Source: Paragorgia papillata (taxonomy: Eukaryota; Cnidaria; Anthozoa; Scleralcyonacea; Coralliidae). From it: a stretch of DNA of 64,000 bases. The stretch is taken from contig JAWNZC010000314.1 of NCBI GenBank assembly GCA_035771165.1, positions 2,095,501 to 2,159,500 of the forward strand, read 5' to 3'. Each line of letters begins with the position of its first letter. Within the stretch, counting starts at the first letter, position 1. The notes below the pieces were generated by a model. That model did no database searches. It saw only the letters and a list, made by a program, of their open reading frames with translations, and was not told the origin of the DNA. Positions 1 through 12,188 of this stretch are shown piece by piece. Made by a program: the position numbers and the translations under genes.

Positions 1-419
1 CTCTTGATGAAAAATCTATAAGACGAAAAACAATTTCAAAAAGTTTTAGAAAACTCTGATGTTTCTGATTAGAATCTATTAACGTATAGAAGCCAAGGAG
101 ATCACATCAACTTTTCTTTTTTATGTTTTAACATATTTTCACCTCTTAACTTTCTATTTTTAACTTTTAACTCTGTATTTTTAACTTTTAATAACATTTC
201 AATCAATTTTATTCATTCCTGATTGGCTAATGACATCTGTATTAAATTTAAATTGTTTTACTAGGGGTGTTTAAAAAAAATACCACATGTGGTATTTATG
301 CCATATAATACATATATTTATAAAATAGGTTGCGTCTTACGCACGCTGTGATTGGTCAATTACCGTATTTATATCAGGCTATGTAAACACGGTTGTGATG
401 TCACGGCACATTTTGTAGC

Positions 420-640
420 CTTATTTCATAAAAGAAATAGAAAATGGATGCCCTGTGTTTATATAACCTGATGCAAACACTCGAGTGAGTTGGGAGAATT
501 CGAAAGTACTTATGTAAACCCTCGCCTACGGCTCGGGTTAACATAAACTTTCGAATTCTCCCAACTCACTCTCGTGTTTGCATCAGGCTATATAAACACG
601 GGCGGCCATTTTCTATTTCTTAAATAATACCATACATCCG
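420..640. repeat. Palindromic MITE-like element
   Basis: Two arms of about 100 bp face each other around a short centre near 525-540. The arm with GAGTTGGGAGAATTCGAAAG at about 488-507 is mirrored at about 552-575, and the outer parts (AGAAATAGAAAATGG / CCATTTTCTATTTCT) also pair. Target duplication not resolved. Confidence 0.7.
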
Positions 641-659
641 GGTGTTTGCAGTAAATACT

Positions 660-742
660 TGTTTCCATCTGCCAAACTGACTTGATACCGCAACGTTTGA
701 TACGACCTAAAATGACGTCATGTCAGTTTGGCAGATGGAAAC
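660..742. repeat. Short inverted repeat
   Basis: GTTTCCATCTGCCAAACTGAC at the left is mirrored near 721-742, with a CRE-like TGACGTCA next to the right arm. Looks like a small foldback element. Confidence 0.7.
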
Positions 743-1017
743 AATTGCTGACAGTGAACAAGTCAGTTCAACCACACGAGTCCTGGTTTACTTGCTTTTG
801 CCGAGCGTTCAAGAAGTTAGTCACGAAGAAAGTTAAGTAAAGGTTAACTTAAAACAATTGAAAATTAAATGAAGACATTACTCAAAGATGCTGTTTATAT
901 CCATGTCACGCTGTGAAAGAACTCGACGTCCTTTTCATATGCTGAGTTTGATGTTTATAGTTTCGCCGTTTTGTCAAGCTTTGAGAAAAGGTAAAATTGA
1001 TTGAAATGTTATTAAAA

Positions 1018-1156
1018 GGAAATAACACTTGTTCTCGAAGAATTAATGAAAAATCGCACTTGTGTTTGGCGAAATATTCGTTTGGCGAAGTACTATGAAG
1101 ATTTCGCCAAACACGCGTGCGATTTTTCATTAATTCTTCTCGAACCGTGTTATTTC
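1018..1156. repeat. Foldback element with long arms
   Basis: Arms of about 55-60 bp (containing AATTAATGAAAAATCGCAC and its complement) surround a short centre near 1080-1095. Confidence 0.75.
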
Positions 1157-1159
1157 CTA

Positions 1160-1610
1160 TACTAACATTTTATTTTTAACTTTTATAATTTTATTTTTAC
1201 GTTTTAACTTTTTAATTTTTGCGTTTCAACTTTTCGTTTTTACGTTTCAACTTTTCAATTTTATAAAAATATGACAAAATAAAAAGTTTAAAGTTAAAAA
1301 TGAGAAAGTAAAAAGTTGAAAGCAAAAGGTTAAAAGTTAAAAATAGAGAGTTAAAAGTTAAAAATGAAAAGTTAAAAGTTGAAAACAAAAAGCTAAAAGT
1401 TTAATAAAAATGAAAAGTTGAAACGCAAAAATAGAAAGTTAAAACGTAAAAATAGAATGTTGAAAGTTAAAAATAAATAATAAAACATAAAAGTAAAAGT
1501 TTAAAACGTGAAAACAAAAAGTTATATAATTAAAAATAAAAAGTTAAAATTTGAAAATATAAAGTTAAAAATGAGTAGTTGAAACGCAAAAATAGAAAGT
1601 TGAAAGTTAA
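1160..1610. repeat. Low-complexity AAAAGTTAAAAGTTGAAA tract
   Basis: Degenerate repeats of AAAAGTTRAAAG. The strand flips: 1160-1265 is pyrimidine-rich and the remainder is its purine-rich complement. Related sequence occurs at 120-200. No coding potential. Confidence 0.8.
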
Positions 1611-1725
1611 AGGTGATATCCAGCGCGTTCTGCGCATGATCCTCCATCTTTGTTTTGAGCACCTCAAAACATAACATTCGTAGATAATTACATGAAGTAC
1701 TCAGCTCAGTGTAAACCGTAAAATA
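1611..1725 (+). mobile_element. One end of a TTAA-flanked (piggyBac-like) repeat
   Basis: TTAA at 1607-1610 is followed by AGGTGAT and a stretch closely related to the ends of the larger element at 42896-45323 (shared ...CTGCGCATGATC, AATTACATGAAGTA, CTCAGTGTAAACCG). Only one end is present; another repeat begins at about 1726. Confidence 0.5.
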
Positions 1726-1986
1726 TTTCTTTGCTAAGCTTTCAGCCTGTTGACTCAGGCCCTCGTCAGAGCAATGACAACAAGTTGTTGGCTCACGTCA
1801 TTTATAAACTAAGCAACTGATCAATTAAATCACGTAAGAATACAATGGCGTATCACGTTAATTTTATAAATTAGAAAACAAAATCAAGAATGTTCTCCGA
1901 ATAGGGCACACCACGTGCTGTTTAATGGCTGTCCTTCTGTCAAGAGTCAACAGGCCGAAAGCTTAGCAAAGAAATATTTTACGTGG
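1726..1986. repeat. Inverted repeat with Penelope-like terminal motif
   Basis: Arms at 1732-1772 and 1944-1984 pair over about 38 bp (TAAAATATTTCTTTGCTAAG and complement). The minus strand of the left arm reads CTGACGA...GAAA with a pairable segment between, similar in layout to a hammerhead core and to 3' ends of Penelope-like retroelements. Confidence 0.45.
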
Positions 1987-2196
1987 TGTTTCCACAAAAC
2001 TTATTTATATGTAATTAATTTGGTTTATATCAATTCATCTAGCCTAATTACACACAAGAGTGTACTTTTATCTCATTAGTTTGCTTTTCAAAACATTTCT
2101 TTTTCCAAGCACCTTAATTGCAAATGTTAATTTACTTTTCAAAAACCATTAATTACAAAAACAATATTTCACAAAACTACCTATAGAAAAAGATAC

Positions 2197-2498
2197 CTGA
2201 TTGGCTAGCATTAAAGACATGCCAGTTCTTGTAGCGTCGCCTTCTAACTCTTCCCACGTCAATCCTTTAATATACTTCAGTAAGTCAGCTTTTGTTGTTT
2301 TCTCTCCAAATTTCAGCAACACTTTAGTTTTGTTTTGGGTACTAAAGGTGATTATGCCTATATGTGTTCCTTCCGGACCAACATTTAAATCCTCGTTGTT
2401 GATGAGTCTCCTGAAGAAGGTTTTTACTTGGTTGTCAAAAGCGATTTTGCCAATAGATTTTGAATTGTCCCAAATTATCAAGAGATCAATTTTACACT
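2197..2498 (-). CDS. Internal exon encoding a von Willebrand factor A domain
   Basis: A single internal exon of a host gene read on the minus strand. It encodes most of a vWA domain: hydrophobic strand IDLLIIWDNSKSIG with the MIDAS triad DxSxS (DNSKS), then GTHIGIITFST, a helix-rich part, and DATRTGMSL carrying the MIDAS threonine region. A polypyrimidine tract plus AG lies just upstream (acceptor near 2499), and the exon ends at CAATCAG|GTATCT (donor at 2196-2195). vWA domains bind metal-dependent ligands in secreted or surface proteins. Neighbouring exons are not identifiable here because repeats flank it; the parent gene is unknown. Confidence 0.8.
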
Positions 2499-2785
2499 CT
2501 AAAAATATTTTCAAAAATTTTGTAATGATTCATGAGGAAAATACAAAGTGAATCAGTACCATGTCCGTGGTTTTATATCTGATAAAAAAAATCCTCTATT
2601 TTTACATAAACTTTAACTTTTTTCATTTTCTTGGATTAGACAAGGTAGTTTTTCAAAATTACTACGCCAATGAATTTACTGAGCAAATACGTACCCTCAC
2701 TGAGTATGAGACTACACACTCTAAACATTCAATTGAATGGTTGGAGAGTGAGTGTTATCTCATACTCAGTGACGGTGAGTGGAGA

Positions 2786-3762
2786 CCAGTGAATTATTTA
2801 TAAAGACTGGAACGATACCTCCATAAGGTCGGCCCTATGATTGGATGAAGCCAAACTTCCGGCTGCTGGGGGCAACACATGAACGTCTGACCAACGTCCA
2901 AGGAGCGGTAGAAAACAGACAATTGCCCAGCGAGAATTTTTTATTTTTTTGTAGTTGAACTTCATTTGAATTGATATAACGAAGCCAGTATGTATTAGAA
3001 TCATTGTCCTTTCTGTCTGAGGTATGTTTGCTAGAAAACTAGATAGAAGGAGGAAATATATTGCCAAACGAAAGCAAAATTTTGCTTGGATTGATGGAAA
3101 CTCCTGACGAAAATTCAGGTTATATTTAGTATTTATTCGTCTTTATTTTATGAATTCTTGCAACCCTGTCAAGCTGTGTCTTTGCTCTTATGAATAGTCT
3201 CCTCATACCTTTTGAATCATTGTAAGACCACATATATGTTTTATCTTTGATGCCTTTAAAACACTGTCGTATTTCTGTGTTTTGTTCGATTTTTTGACTG
3301 TTCAGAAAATTTAATATTTATGGTTTTTATTGATCATGTCAGCATCCATATGCTCGACAGATTATAGCCACTAGATTTCAGTAGGCTTTAGCCCTGGTTA
3401 ATGCTGTCTGTATTTGATTCAAGATAGTTCATAGACTTTTTTCTGGACTTTTAATACCTCAACTGACTCAACACTTGGAGCTGCCCTACAAAAAATCAAG
3501 AGATCCGCGCGGTTTCGGACTCAAAATGTGTTTTTTGTCAAACTATTCAAGCTACGTTTTTGCTGCTAAAAGCCTTTAGAAGAAGTATCTATTACTGTAG
3601 CATGTTTGCATTTCTTTGTAATTAGTTCATAAAATATAACTTAAAAAATAAAGATTTTCTTGCATATAAAGAGGACTGGGGCCGCCCTGTATGTCAGCCT
3701 CCATGACGGCTTCAAAATTTGGTTTGTAGGTATCGTTCCAGTCCTTATATAGAGTTCACTGG
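2786..3762. mobile_element. 977-bp non-autonomous DNA transposon with TSD
   Basis: Terminal inverted repeats start CCAGTGAA and include GGAACGATACC (left 2786-2822, right about 3728-3762). The direct repeat TGGAGA flanks it at 2780-2785 and 3763-3768. It interrupts GAGTGTGAG-rich repeats. No transposase frame is visible; superfamily not assigned. Confidence 0.65.
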
Positions 3763-3986
3763 TGGAGACTCGTTGAGTGTTGATCGAGTTGCACTTATTG
3801 AGTGTGAGGGGCCACTCATGCAGTGTGAGTGCATAGTCAATATGGTCTGGAAACTCGGCAAACGTCATAGCGCCTATAATGAGCTGTGATTTTATGTTGA
3901 ACCGTACCTTACACCGTGCACATCCTTTGTTTTAGGTTTATTAATATTTAAATAGCACGGTTGAGTGATTGCACTGAAACGTGGCT

Positions 3987-4154
3987 ATAGATCGTTTTCA
4001 CTCATGTGATCGGTGGCCCCATTGGGGTGGTGAAACAATACGAAATATTTGAATAAGAAAGAGCTAATTCCCATACCGTACACCAATATGGCCGCCATTT
4101 CATTGTTTTGGTACACCAATATGGCCGCCGTGACGTCAGATGAAAACGATCTAT
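3987..4154. mobile_element. MITE with ATAGATCGTTTTCA ends
   Basis: Inverted termini ATAGATCGTTTTCA / TGAAAACGATCTAT, with internal CCAATATGGCCGCC and CCCATTGGGG motifs. Related copies lie at 8184-8352, 12020-12188 and, split by an insertion, 45713-46772. Confidence 0.8.
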
Positions 4155-4662
4155 TGGACAATTCGTTCATTATACTAAAATATAATGTGTTCAGTGACCG
4201 TACACCGTGCACAAAAATGCATAAAGGCAAAGACCAAATACTTTAGCTGAGTTTCCAGACCATATCTCGATTGACTATGGTGAGTGTGAGTGAGCTTTTA
4301 ATTTTAAAAAAAGTATTCTTAATTTGAGTGACAAAAAATGTAAAAAGTTTATAATTATTTCTTTGAAGCTTATTTGCATGATGTGCATGTCAATTAAATT
4401 CAAATTCATAGTTTGTGGGTTTGCACCATGTTTTTTTATTTTTAATTGTTCTGAGCTTTCGGTCCGTGAACTCGAACCGTCTCCGATTTCACGGGGTCAT
4501 TGAAACTCAAAACCTTTTCTAACAGTTCTTTAATTATTTTCGGCAAGATTTTAGCGATTTCTTAGAGCCTGCATGTTTTTTTATAAATTTAAGAGGGAAA
4601 TTGTTTTTATGTCACATACTTTCGGTGAAAAGCGCTCAAAACCTTAGAACGTTGTAGCGTAC
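4155..4662. other. Gene-free host DNA
   Basis: AT-rich sequence with no supported gene, splice-flanked exon or clear repeat pair. Confidence 0.5.
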
Positions 4663-4959
4663 CACTCCAAACCTCCTCAATTTAGCATTATTGTGTAGCT
4701 TATAGAATCAACAAACGTTTTATGCAGAACATTTGGGAGTTGAGAAACATAGTAAAAGAAATAGAAAAATCATAATTATGAAGCCACGAATAAAAATGTT
4801 GAACCCGCCATATTTGAACGATGCAATATAATATAAATCAACGCAAAATTTGCTCGTGTTCAAACAATTTCTTTTTGGCGTAGCACTCAAAATCTCTTTA
4901 TTTTAGCATTGTTGTGTAGCTCATACAGTCAGCAAACTGTTTAACTATACATGTGGGGG

Positions 4960-6595
4960 TTAAGCGCTTCGGCAATTAAGCGCTCTCAATTCGTCAGAAT
5001 TTATGCCACAAAAATAAAACAGATATCGTTAGAAAGCAATTAATTTGTAGAATACAATGTTGTCTTTGATTTTGCGATAAACACAAACCAATAATAGTTG
5101 TGAATTTTTAAATTTAAACCAGAGGGCTTCACTTGGCGCGACTCAAGTAAAAACGTTTATTTTGTTCATACCGTATTTCCTCTATTTAGAGAGGGGGCTT
5201 ATTAGAGGGAGGGGGCTTAATGGAGGGAGGGGGCTTATTTAATTTTCCAAATTTCGAAAACCATGTGTAACCGATTTTCTGTTAATGGAGCTATTTATTT
5301 ATTTATGAACATATGAACATGTGTGTCTCAGACATTGTAACAAAAAACAAGATGTACCATAGGAATGATCAATAAAAGTAAAATATTTAACAATTATTTT
5401 TCTTGTCATGTTGTGGGAAGGCTTAATAAAGGAGGGGGGCTTAATAGTAGGGGGGTTTATTTTTATTTTTCACTGAATGAGAGGGAGGGGGGGGGACTTA
5501 TTAGAAGGGGGACTTAATAGAGGAAATACGGTAATAATATACATGAAAAAATTTCTCAATTTAGATTGGCTAAGAGCAGTGCAGTTTTAAGGAAACACAG
5601 TACAGAAAAAAGGAAATACAGTGCATATATTTTTTAAGCGAATAAGCCAATCAAAAACAATAACTGAACAGAGCCAATCGCGTTCTACAACGGATTTTGA
5701 CGGATGGCATTTTCCAACCTCGTGCCCAGGCTCTTCCTGCGCAAAATAAACAAATATGGCGGCCAAGATATGAAACGGAGGAGAACAATTTGTTAAAATT
5801 TGAAGCTAATTATTTCTTATTGTTGTCAAGTAAAGTATACCTGCAAGAAAAATAGAAAACTTTTAGTGCTTTTAGTAAAGTTTCTCGAGTAGCGGTAGAA
5901 GAAGCAACGCGTTTTTAAACAACCAAATATACGAGGAGTGCATGGACACTGCCGAAAGGGCACTGTAATGTAAGTACAGTTCACTTGGACATTTTTTCAT
6001 GTATATTATTAATAAGTAATAGCATTTTGAGTGCAATATGGACATGCACTCGTGAGCTTTTCAAATAGCACTCGTGTCATTTTGATAGTCTTTGAAAAAC
6101 TCATTGGTGCATGTTTTTCTCCAAATTGCTCTCAAAACCATGCTATTACCTATACAAATCTTTTTTGCAGTTAATTCCGAGATAAATTTCCAGCAAAACG
6201 GTGTCAGCGTTTTTTGATATGTCGAGTTTTGCTGATTTATTCACGACCAAATTAGAAAATGCTGTTTTTCGACCAACATTCGGACAAAATAAGTCAAAGT
6301 CGAAACCAGGCAATAAATAAAAAACCGCTAACACCGTTTTGCTGGAAATTTAACTCGAAATAGAACTGCGATAAAATTTTTTGAACAAAATGAAACGCTT
6401 TGTTCTTAAGTCCCCCCTTAGTGAAGCCCTCTGGTTTTACTTGAAAAATTCGCAACTATATTATTGGCTTGTGTTTATCGCAAAATCAAATACAACATTG
6501 TGTTCTACATATTAATAGCTTTCTAACGATATCTATTTTATTTTTGTAGCATAAATTCTGACGAATTGAGAGCGCTTTACCGAAATAAGTCTGCA
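4960..6595. mobile_element. Element with about 165-bp inverted arms
   Basis: 4960-5125 (AATTAAGCGCTCTCAATTCG...) is mirrored at about 6410-6590. It contains the TA-flanked MITE 5171-5531 and AT-rich filler. The second tandem copy has lost most of the inner right part. No transposase seen. Confidence 0.6.
5171..5531. mobile_element. TA-flanked MITE with G-rich internal repeats
   Basis: Ends CCGTATTTCC / GGAAATACGG, flanked by TA on both sides as in Tc1/mariner insertions. The interior repeats GGGGGCTTAATAGAGGGAGG-like units with G-quadruplex potential. Confidence 0.75.
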
Positions 6596-7163
6596 AACAT
6601 TAACGACGACTTTAAGAAACATATAAAAAAATAGAAAGAATTAAGAAAAATAATTAAGAATGTATATATAATCAGTAGAAATTGCTTTTGAGCGTATGTT
6701 ACGCGGTGACATAGAAACAATTCTTCTCTTAAAGATTTGATGTATTTTTTACCTTGTTGTACTTCCATTGGTTCATGGTTATGATCATTCAAATTATCGA
6801 ACGCTAAATAAAAATAAATATTCATAGTTATTTTGAAGAACTGCATGTAAAACTGAAACTTGCACATATGTAGTATAACTAATAACGTAACCGACATAGC
6901 ATTTTATTTGAAAAAGATGCTCTATAAACAGTTATGATCTGACATGATCCCTCTACCCACAAATCCTGAGAGCCTCAGAAACTAGAGAGTATTTATGTAA
7001 CGTTAAACATGGTAAGGTTTACAGTTCAAAGATGTGCATGTCCTTGTATTGATGGTTGGCAATCAATCCCTTGAGAATCAGGAGACAAAGATACGGCGGC
7101 CACGTTGGATTAAAACATACTTCAAATAAAATAGCTTCTAATGAGATTCGTTTTAATTTGTTA

Positions 7164-7393
7164 CAGTCATTTGCAACTCACTTTTCACCCAAATCTTCGG
7201 AAGTTCGTTCGGACGTTGGCAAGTTCGTTCGCGAGTTCGTAGTTCGTTTTGAATTCTGCATTTGATTGGTTGCTTGGTTCCTAGCAGCCAATCATATGCA
7301 TAGTTCAAAACGAACTTTGAATTTCCCAACGAATTTGGGAACTTCCCAACGAACTTCCGAAGATTTTGGTGAAAAGTGAGTTGCAAATGACTG
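7164..7393. mobile_element. 230-bp TA-flanked MITE (CAGTCATTTGCAAC ends)
   Basis: Inverted ends CAGTCATTTGCAACTC with TA on each side (7162-7163, 7394-7395). A related host sequence at about 58850-59150, in reverse orientation, lacks the element and so shows the empty site. Confidence 0.8.
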
Positions 7394-8183
7394 TAAAGTC
7401 CCTCCAGCATGGCCGCTATGACGTCAAGTGCAAATAGAGAATAACTAAACAGAAACTCGCTTGGGAAATACAGAAGAACATAACAAAGCAAAATTGGCTT
7501 TGTTTTCCTGTAAGTACAGCAAACAGGATATTCTATAATTCCTTTTTGGAGTCGGTTAGAAAGACTTTCGTGACATAAAAATATATAGATTTTTAATATG
7601 TATAGAATACGTAATTTTCACCCTTGACGTCAATTTCTTTTCAATTTTCCTTTTGAATTCTTTTCAATTTTGTTTATTGTCTTAGCTTTTGTATACTTTT
7701 CAATAGAATTCAAAAACCTGAAAATGACGTCAACGGCGGAAAATGACTCTGCACTTATTAAATTGGTCTATAACCCTTTGACGTTCAGGGGCCGTTCATA
7801 TATATGAGCTAGGCGGGCGGGGCTGATTTTATGTCACGAACATTTTATTACGACTATTTGAGAAATGAAAAATAACATAACGAAGCAAAAGTGGGTTTGT
7901 TTTTCTGTAGGTACAGAACACGGAGTATTATATAATTCCTTTTAGTTGCAGTTGGAAAAGAAAGATTTACGTGATATAAAATCAGCCTGGTAACCGGGCC
8001 ACCGCCTCATATGAACAACCCCCAAGAACTAAAGAATAAACGACAGAATAAAGTAAAAACAATGAAAGAACAAAACAAAAACATTTTAAGCGTTAAAGAG
8101 CTAAGGGATGTAATATTTTCGATCAGAGGCCGCGAACCGGAAAAATTATGCTTTCCTTCTGGTCAGCCTAAAATGACTTGCTT

Positions 8184-8352
8184 ATAGAGCGTTTTCATCT
8201 GACGTCATGGCGGCCATATTGGTGTACCAAAACAATGAAATGGCGACCATATTGGTGTACGGTATGGGAATTAGCTCTTTCTTATTCAAATATTTTGTAT
8301 TGTTTCACCACCCCAATGGGGCCACAGATCACGTGAGTGAAAACGGTCTATA
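8184..8352. mobile_element. ATAGA[T/G]CGTTTTCA MITE copy
   Basis: Same family as 3987-4154 in the opposite orientation, with diverged ends ATAGAGCGTTTTCA / TGAAAACGGTCTAT. Confidence 0.75.
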
Positions 8353-9675
8353 TATGCATGTAAACAGTACGTTAGTTAGTGGTTTAAAGCTCATAAAGGT
8401 TATTTGATACGATTCAGAATATACCATGCACAAATTCTAGAGAATAGAATTCTAAAGTACAAGGAATGAGAACACAATAGAATTGAAATATATCGAATAT
8501 ATTACTTTATAACTTGACCACTTAAAGGGCTTATCCAAAGCGAAAAATAAGTTTGGGAGAGACTCTTTATTTAAAAGAACTTTTGAAGTTATAAAGATGG
8601 ACGTTTGCAGCTCTTCCATATCTCACTTCGTTCTTGAGATATTGATATTTGTTTTATATGTAAATAACATCACTTATAGACGTCACACTTATGACTTGTT
8701 GGAAAATCTTGAGTTGAATATCAATTTGAGCTTATTTAACGAAATCACTTTTAACTGTGCATGTGCTTCTGTGTATCGCAGGACACTATACATGAAAAGT
8801 TTCAAGTGATTTACTTGAATTGCCGCATAAACCCTTTAACAATAGTCGACTCTCAGAATCTTTTGAACCACGAGGCGAGAAAGACTGTAAGGGGGTGTTT
8901 ATATAGAGGAGGGCGCCAGCCCTCTTGGTAGGGCTAGCGTTAGAAAGAGGGGTGGAATTTATCTCGTGTTTACAGGAGCTTTTTTGGTAGGGCTAGCCAT
9001 AGAAAGAGGGCTGCATTTTAACTCGCGTTGGCTTGTTTACTGACTTGTGCAGTTTTCTCACGAAGCTCGAAATCATGTTTTCACAAACACGATTTGAATT
9101 TATGACAAACACGTGAGCAAGCACAACTTGCAATATAAAAAGTTATAAATAAAAAAATATTATATATCACTCCAAACCTCCTCAATTTAGCATTATTGTG
9201 TAGCTTATAGAATCAACAAACGTTTTATGCAGAACATTTGGGAGTTGAGAAACATAGTATAAGAAATAGAAAAATCATAATTATGAAGCCACGAATAAAA
9301 ATGTTGAACCCGCCATATTTGAACGATGCAATATAATATAAATCCACGCAAAATTTGCTCGTGTTCAAACAATTTCTTTTTGGCGTAGCACTCAAAATCT
9401 CTTTATTTTAGCATTGTTGTGTAGCTCATACAGTCAGCAAACTGTTTAGCTATACATGTGGGGGTTAAGCGCTTCGGCAATTAAGCGCTCTCAATTCGTC
9501 AGAATTTATGCCACAAAAATAAAACAGATATCGTTAGAAAGCAATTAATTTGTAGAATACAATGTTGTCTTTGATTTTGCGATAAACACAAACCAATAAT
9601 AGTTGTGAATTTTTAAATTTAAACCAGAGGGCTTCACTTGGCGCGACTCAAGTAAAAACGTTTATTTTGTTCATA

Positions 9676-10037
9676 CCGTATTTCCTTTATTTAGAGAGGG
9701 GGCTTATTAGAGGGAGGGGGCTTAATGGAGGGAGGGGGCTTATTTAATTTTCCAAATTTCGAAAACCATGTGTAACCGATTTTCTGTTAATGGAGCTATT
9801 TATTTATTTATGAACATATGAACATGTGTGTCTCAGACATTGTAACAAAAAACAAGATGTACCATAGGAATGATCAATAAAAGTAAAATATTTAACAATT
9901 ATTTTTCTTGTCATGTTGTGGGAAGGCTTAATAAAGGAGGGGGGCTTAATAGTAGGGGGGCTTATTTTTATTTTTCACTGAATGAGAGGGAGGGGGGGGG
10001 GACTTATTAGAAGGGGGGCTTAATAGAGGAAATACGG
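9676..10037. mobile_element. TA-flanked G-rich MITE, second copy
   Basis: Duplicate of the element at 5171-5531 within the second tandem copy. Confidence 0.75.
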
Positions 10038-10999
10038 TAATAATATACATGGAAAAATTTCTCAATTTAGATTGGCTAAGAGCAGTGCAGTTTTAAGGAA
10101 ACACAGTACAGAAAAAAGGAAATACAGTGCATATATATTTTTGAAGCGAATAAGCCAATCAAAAACAATAACAACTGAACAGAGCCAATCGCGTTCTACA
10201 ACGGATTTTGACGGATGGCATTTTCCAACCTCGTGCCCAGGCTCTTCCTGCACAAAATAAACAAATATGGCGGCCAAGATATGAAACGGAGGAGAACAAT
10301 TTGTTAAAATTTGAAGCTAATTATTTCTTATTGTTGTCAAGTACATATTAATAGCTTTCTAACGATATCTATTTTATTTTTGTAGCATAAATTCTGACGA
10401 ATTGAGAGCGCTTTATCGAAATAAGTCTGCAAACATTAACGACGACTTTAAGAAACATATAAAAAAATAGAAAGAATTAAGAAAAATAATTAAGAATGTA
10501 TATATAATCAGTAGAAATTGCTTTTGAGCGTATGTTACACGGTGACATAGAAAAAATTCTTCTCTTAAAGATTTGATGTATTTTTTACCTGGTTTTAATT
10601 CCGTTGGTTCAAGGTTATGATCATTCAAATAATCGAACGCTAAATGAAAATAAATATTCATAGTTATTTTGAAGAACTGCATGTAAAACTGAAACTTGCA
10701 CATATGTAGTATAACTAATAACGTAAACGACATAGCATTTTATTTGAAAAAGATGCTCTATAAACAGTTATGATCTGACATGATCCCTCTACCCACAAAT
10801 CCTGAGAGCCTCAGAAACTAGAGAGTATTTATGTAACGTTAAACATGGTAAGGTTTACAGTTCAAAGATGTGCATGTCCTTGTATTGATGGTTGGCAATC
10901 AATCCCTTGAGAATCAGGAGACAAAGATACGGCGGCCACGTTGGATTAAAACATACTTCAAATAAAATAGCTTCTAATGAGATTCGTTTTAATTTGTTA

Positions 11000-11229
11000 C
11001 AGTCATTTGCAACTCACTTTTCACCCAAATCTTCGGAAGTTCGTTCGGACGTTGGCAAGTTCGTTCGCGAGTTCGTAGTTCGTTTTGAATTCTGCATTTG
11101 ATTGGTTGCTTGGTTCCTAGCAGCCAATCATATGCATAGTTCAAAACGAACTTTGAATTTCCCAACGAATTTGGGAACTTCCCAACGAACTTCCGAAGAT
11201 TTTGGTGAAAAGTGAGTTGCAAATGACTG
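11000..11229. mobile_element. 230-bp TA-flanked MITE, second copy
   Basis: Duplicate of 7164-7393 within the second tandem copy. Confidence 0.8.
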
Positions 11230-12019
11230 TAAAGTCCCTCCAGCATGGCCGCTATGACGTCAAGTGCAAATAGAGAATAACTAAACAGAAACTCGCTTGG
11301 GAAATACAGAAGAACATAACAAAGCAAAATTGGCTTTGTTTTCCTGTAAGTACAGCAAACAGGATATTCTATAATTCCTGTTTGGAGTCGGTTAGAAAGA
11401 CTTTCGTGACATAAAAATATATAGATTTTTAATATGTATAGAATACGTAATTTTCACCCTTGACGTCAATTTCTTTTCAATTTTCCTTTTGAATTCTTTT
11501 CAATTTTGTTTATTGTCTTAGCTTTTGTATACTTTTCAATAGAATTCAAAAACCTGAAAATGACGTCAACGGCGGAAAATGACTCTGCACTTATTAAATT
11601 GGTCTATAACCCTTTGACGTTCAGGGGCCGTTCATATATATGAGCTAGGCGGGCGGGGCTGATTTTATGTCACGAACATTTTATTACGACTATTTGAGAA
11701 ATGAAAAATCACATAACGAAGCAAAAGTGGGTTTGTTTTTCTGTAGGTACAGAACACGGAGTATTATATAATTCCTTTTAGTTGCAGTTGGAAAAGAAAG
11801 ATTTACGTGATATTAAATCAGCCCGGTAACCGGGCCACCGCCTCATATGAACAACCCCCAAGAACTAAAGAATAAACGACAGAATAAAGTAAAAACAATG
11901 AAAGAACAAAACAAAAACATTTTAAGCGTTAAAGAGCTAAGGGATGTAATCTTTTCGATCAGAGGCCGCGAACCGGAAAAATTATGCTTTCCTTCTGGTC
12001 AGCCTAAAATGACTTGCTT

Positions 12020-12188
12020 ATAGAGCGTTTTCATCTGACGTCATGGCGGCCATATTGGTGTACCAAAACAATGAAATGGCGACCATATTGGTGTACGGTA
12101 TGGGAATTAGCTCTTTCTTATTCAAATATTTTGTATTGTTTCACCACCCCAATGGGGCCACAGATCACGTGAGTGAAAACGGTCTATA
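12020..12188. mobile_element. ATAGA[T/G]CGTTTTCA MITE copy
   Basis: Duplicate of 8184-8352 within the second tandem copy. Confidence 0.75.

Larger units (their letters stand above)
1..2196. other. Host intergenic DNA with nested inverted repeats
   Basis: No credible gene is visible. The stretch holds several palindromic repeats (listed separately) and a purine/pyrimidine low-complexity block. Short open frames here fall inside repeats and lack domain character. Confidence 0.6.
4663..9164. repeat. Tandem duplication, copy 1 (about 4.5 kb)
   Basis: Nearly identical to 9168-13000 in direct orientation: the copies start at CACTCCAAACC (4663 and 9168) and both end in AAATATTATA. Copy 1 holds a 675-bp segment (about 5833-6507) absent from copy 2. 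Content is repeats only, including an inverted-arm element (4960-6595), two TA-flanked MITEs, a GTTTTCA MITE and a GGTAGGGCTAGC-type MITE (about 8890-9140). Small open frames recur identically in both copies and show no gene character. Confidence 0.85.

Noticed and set aside
7056..7491. Duplicated small proteins (69, 112, 66, 70 aa) in the tandem repeat
   Set aside because: Identity in both copies reflects recent duplication; the frames cross MITE boundaries and lack domain features.
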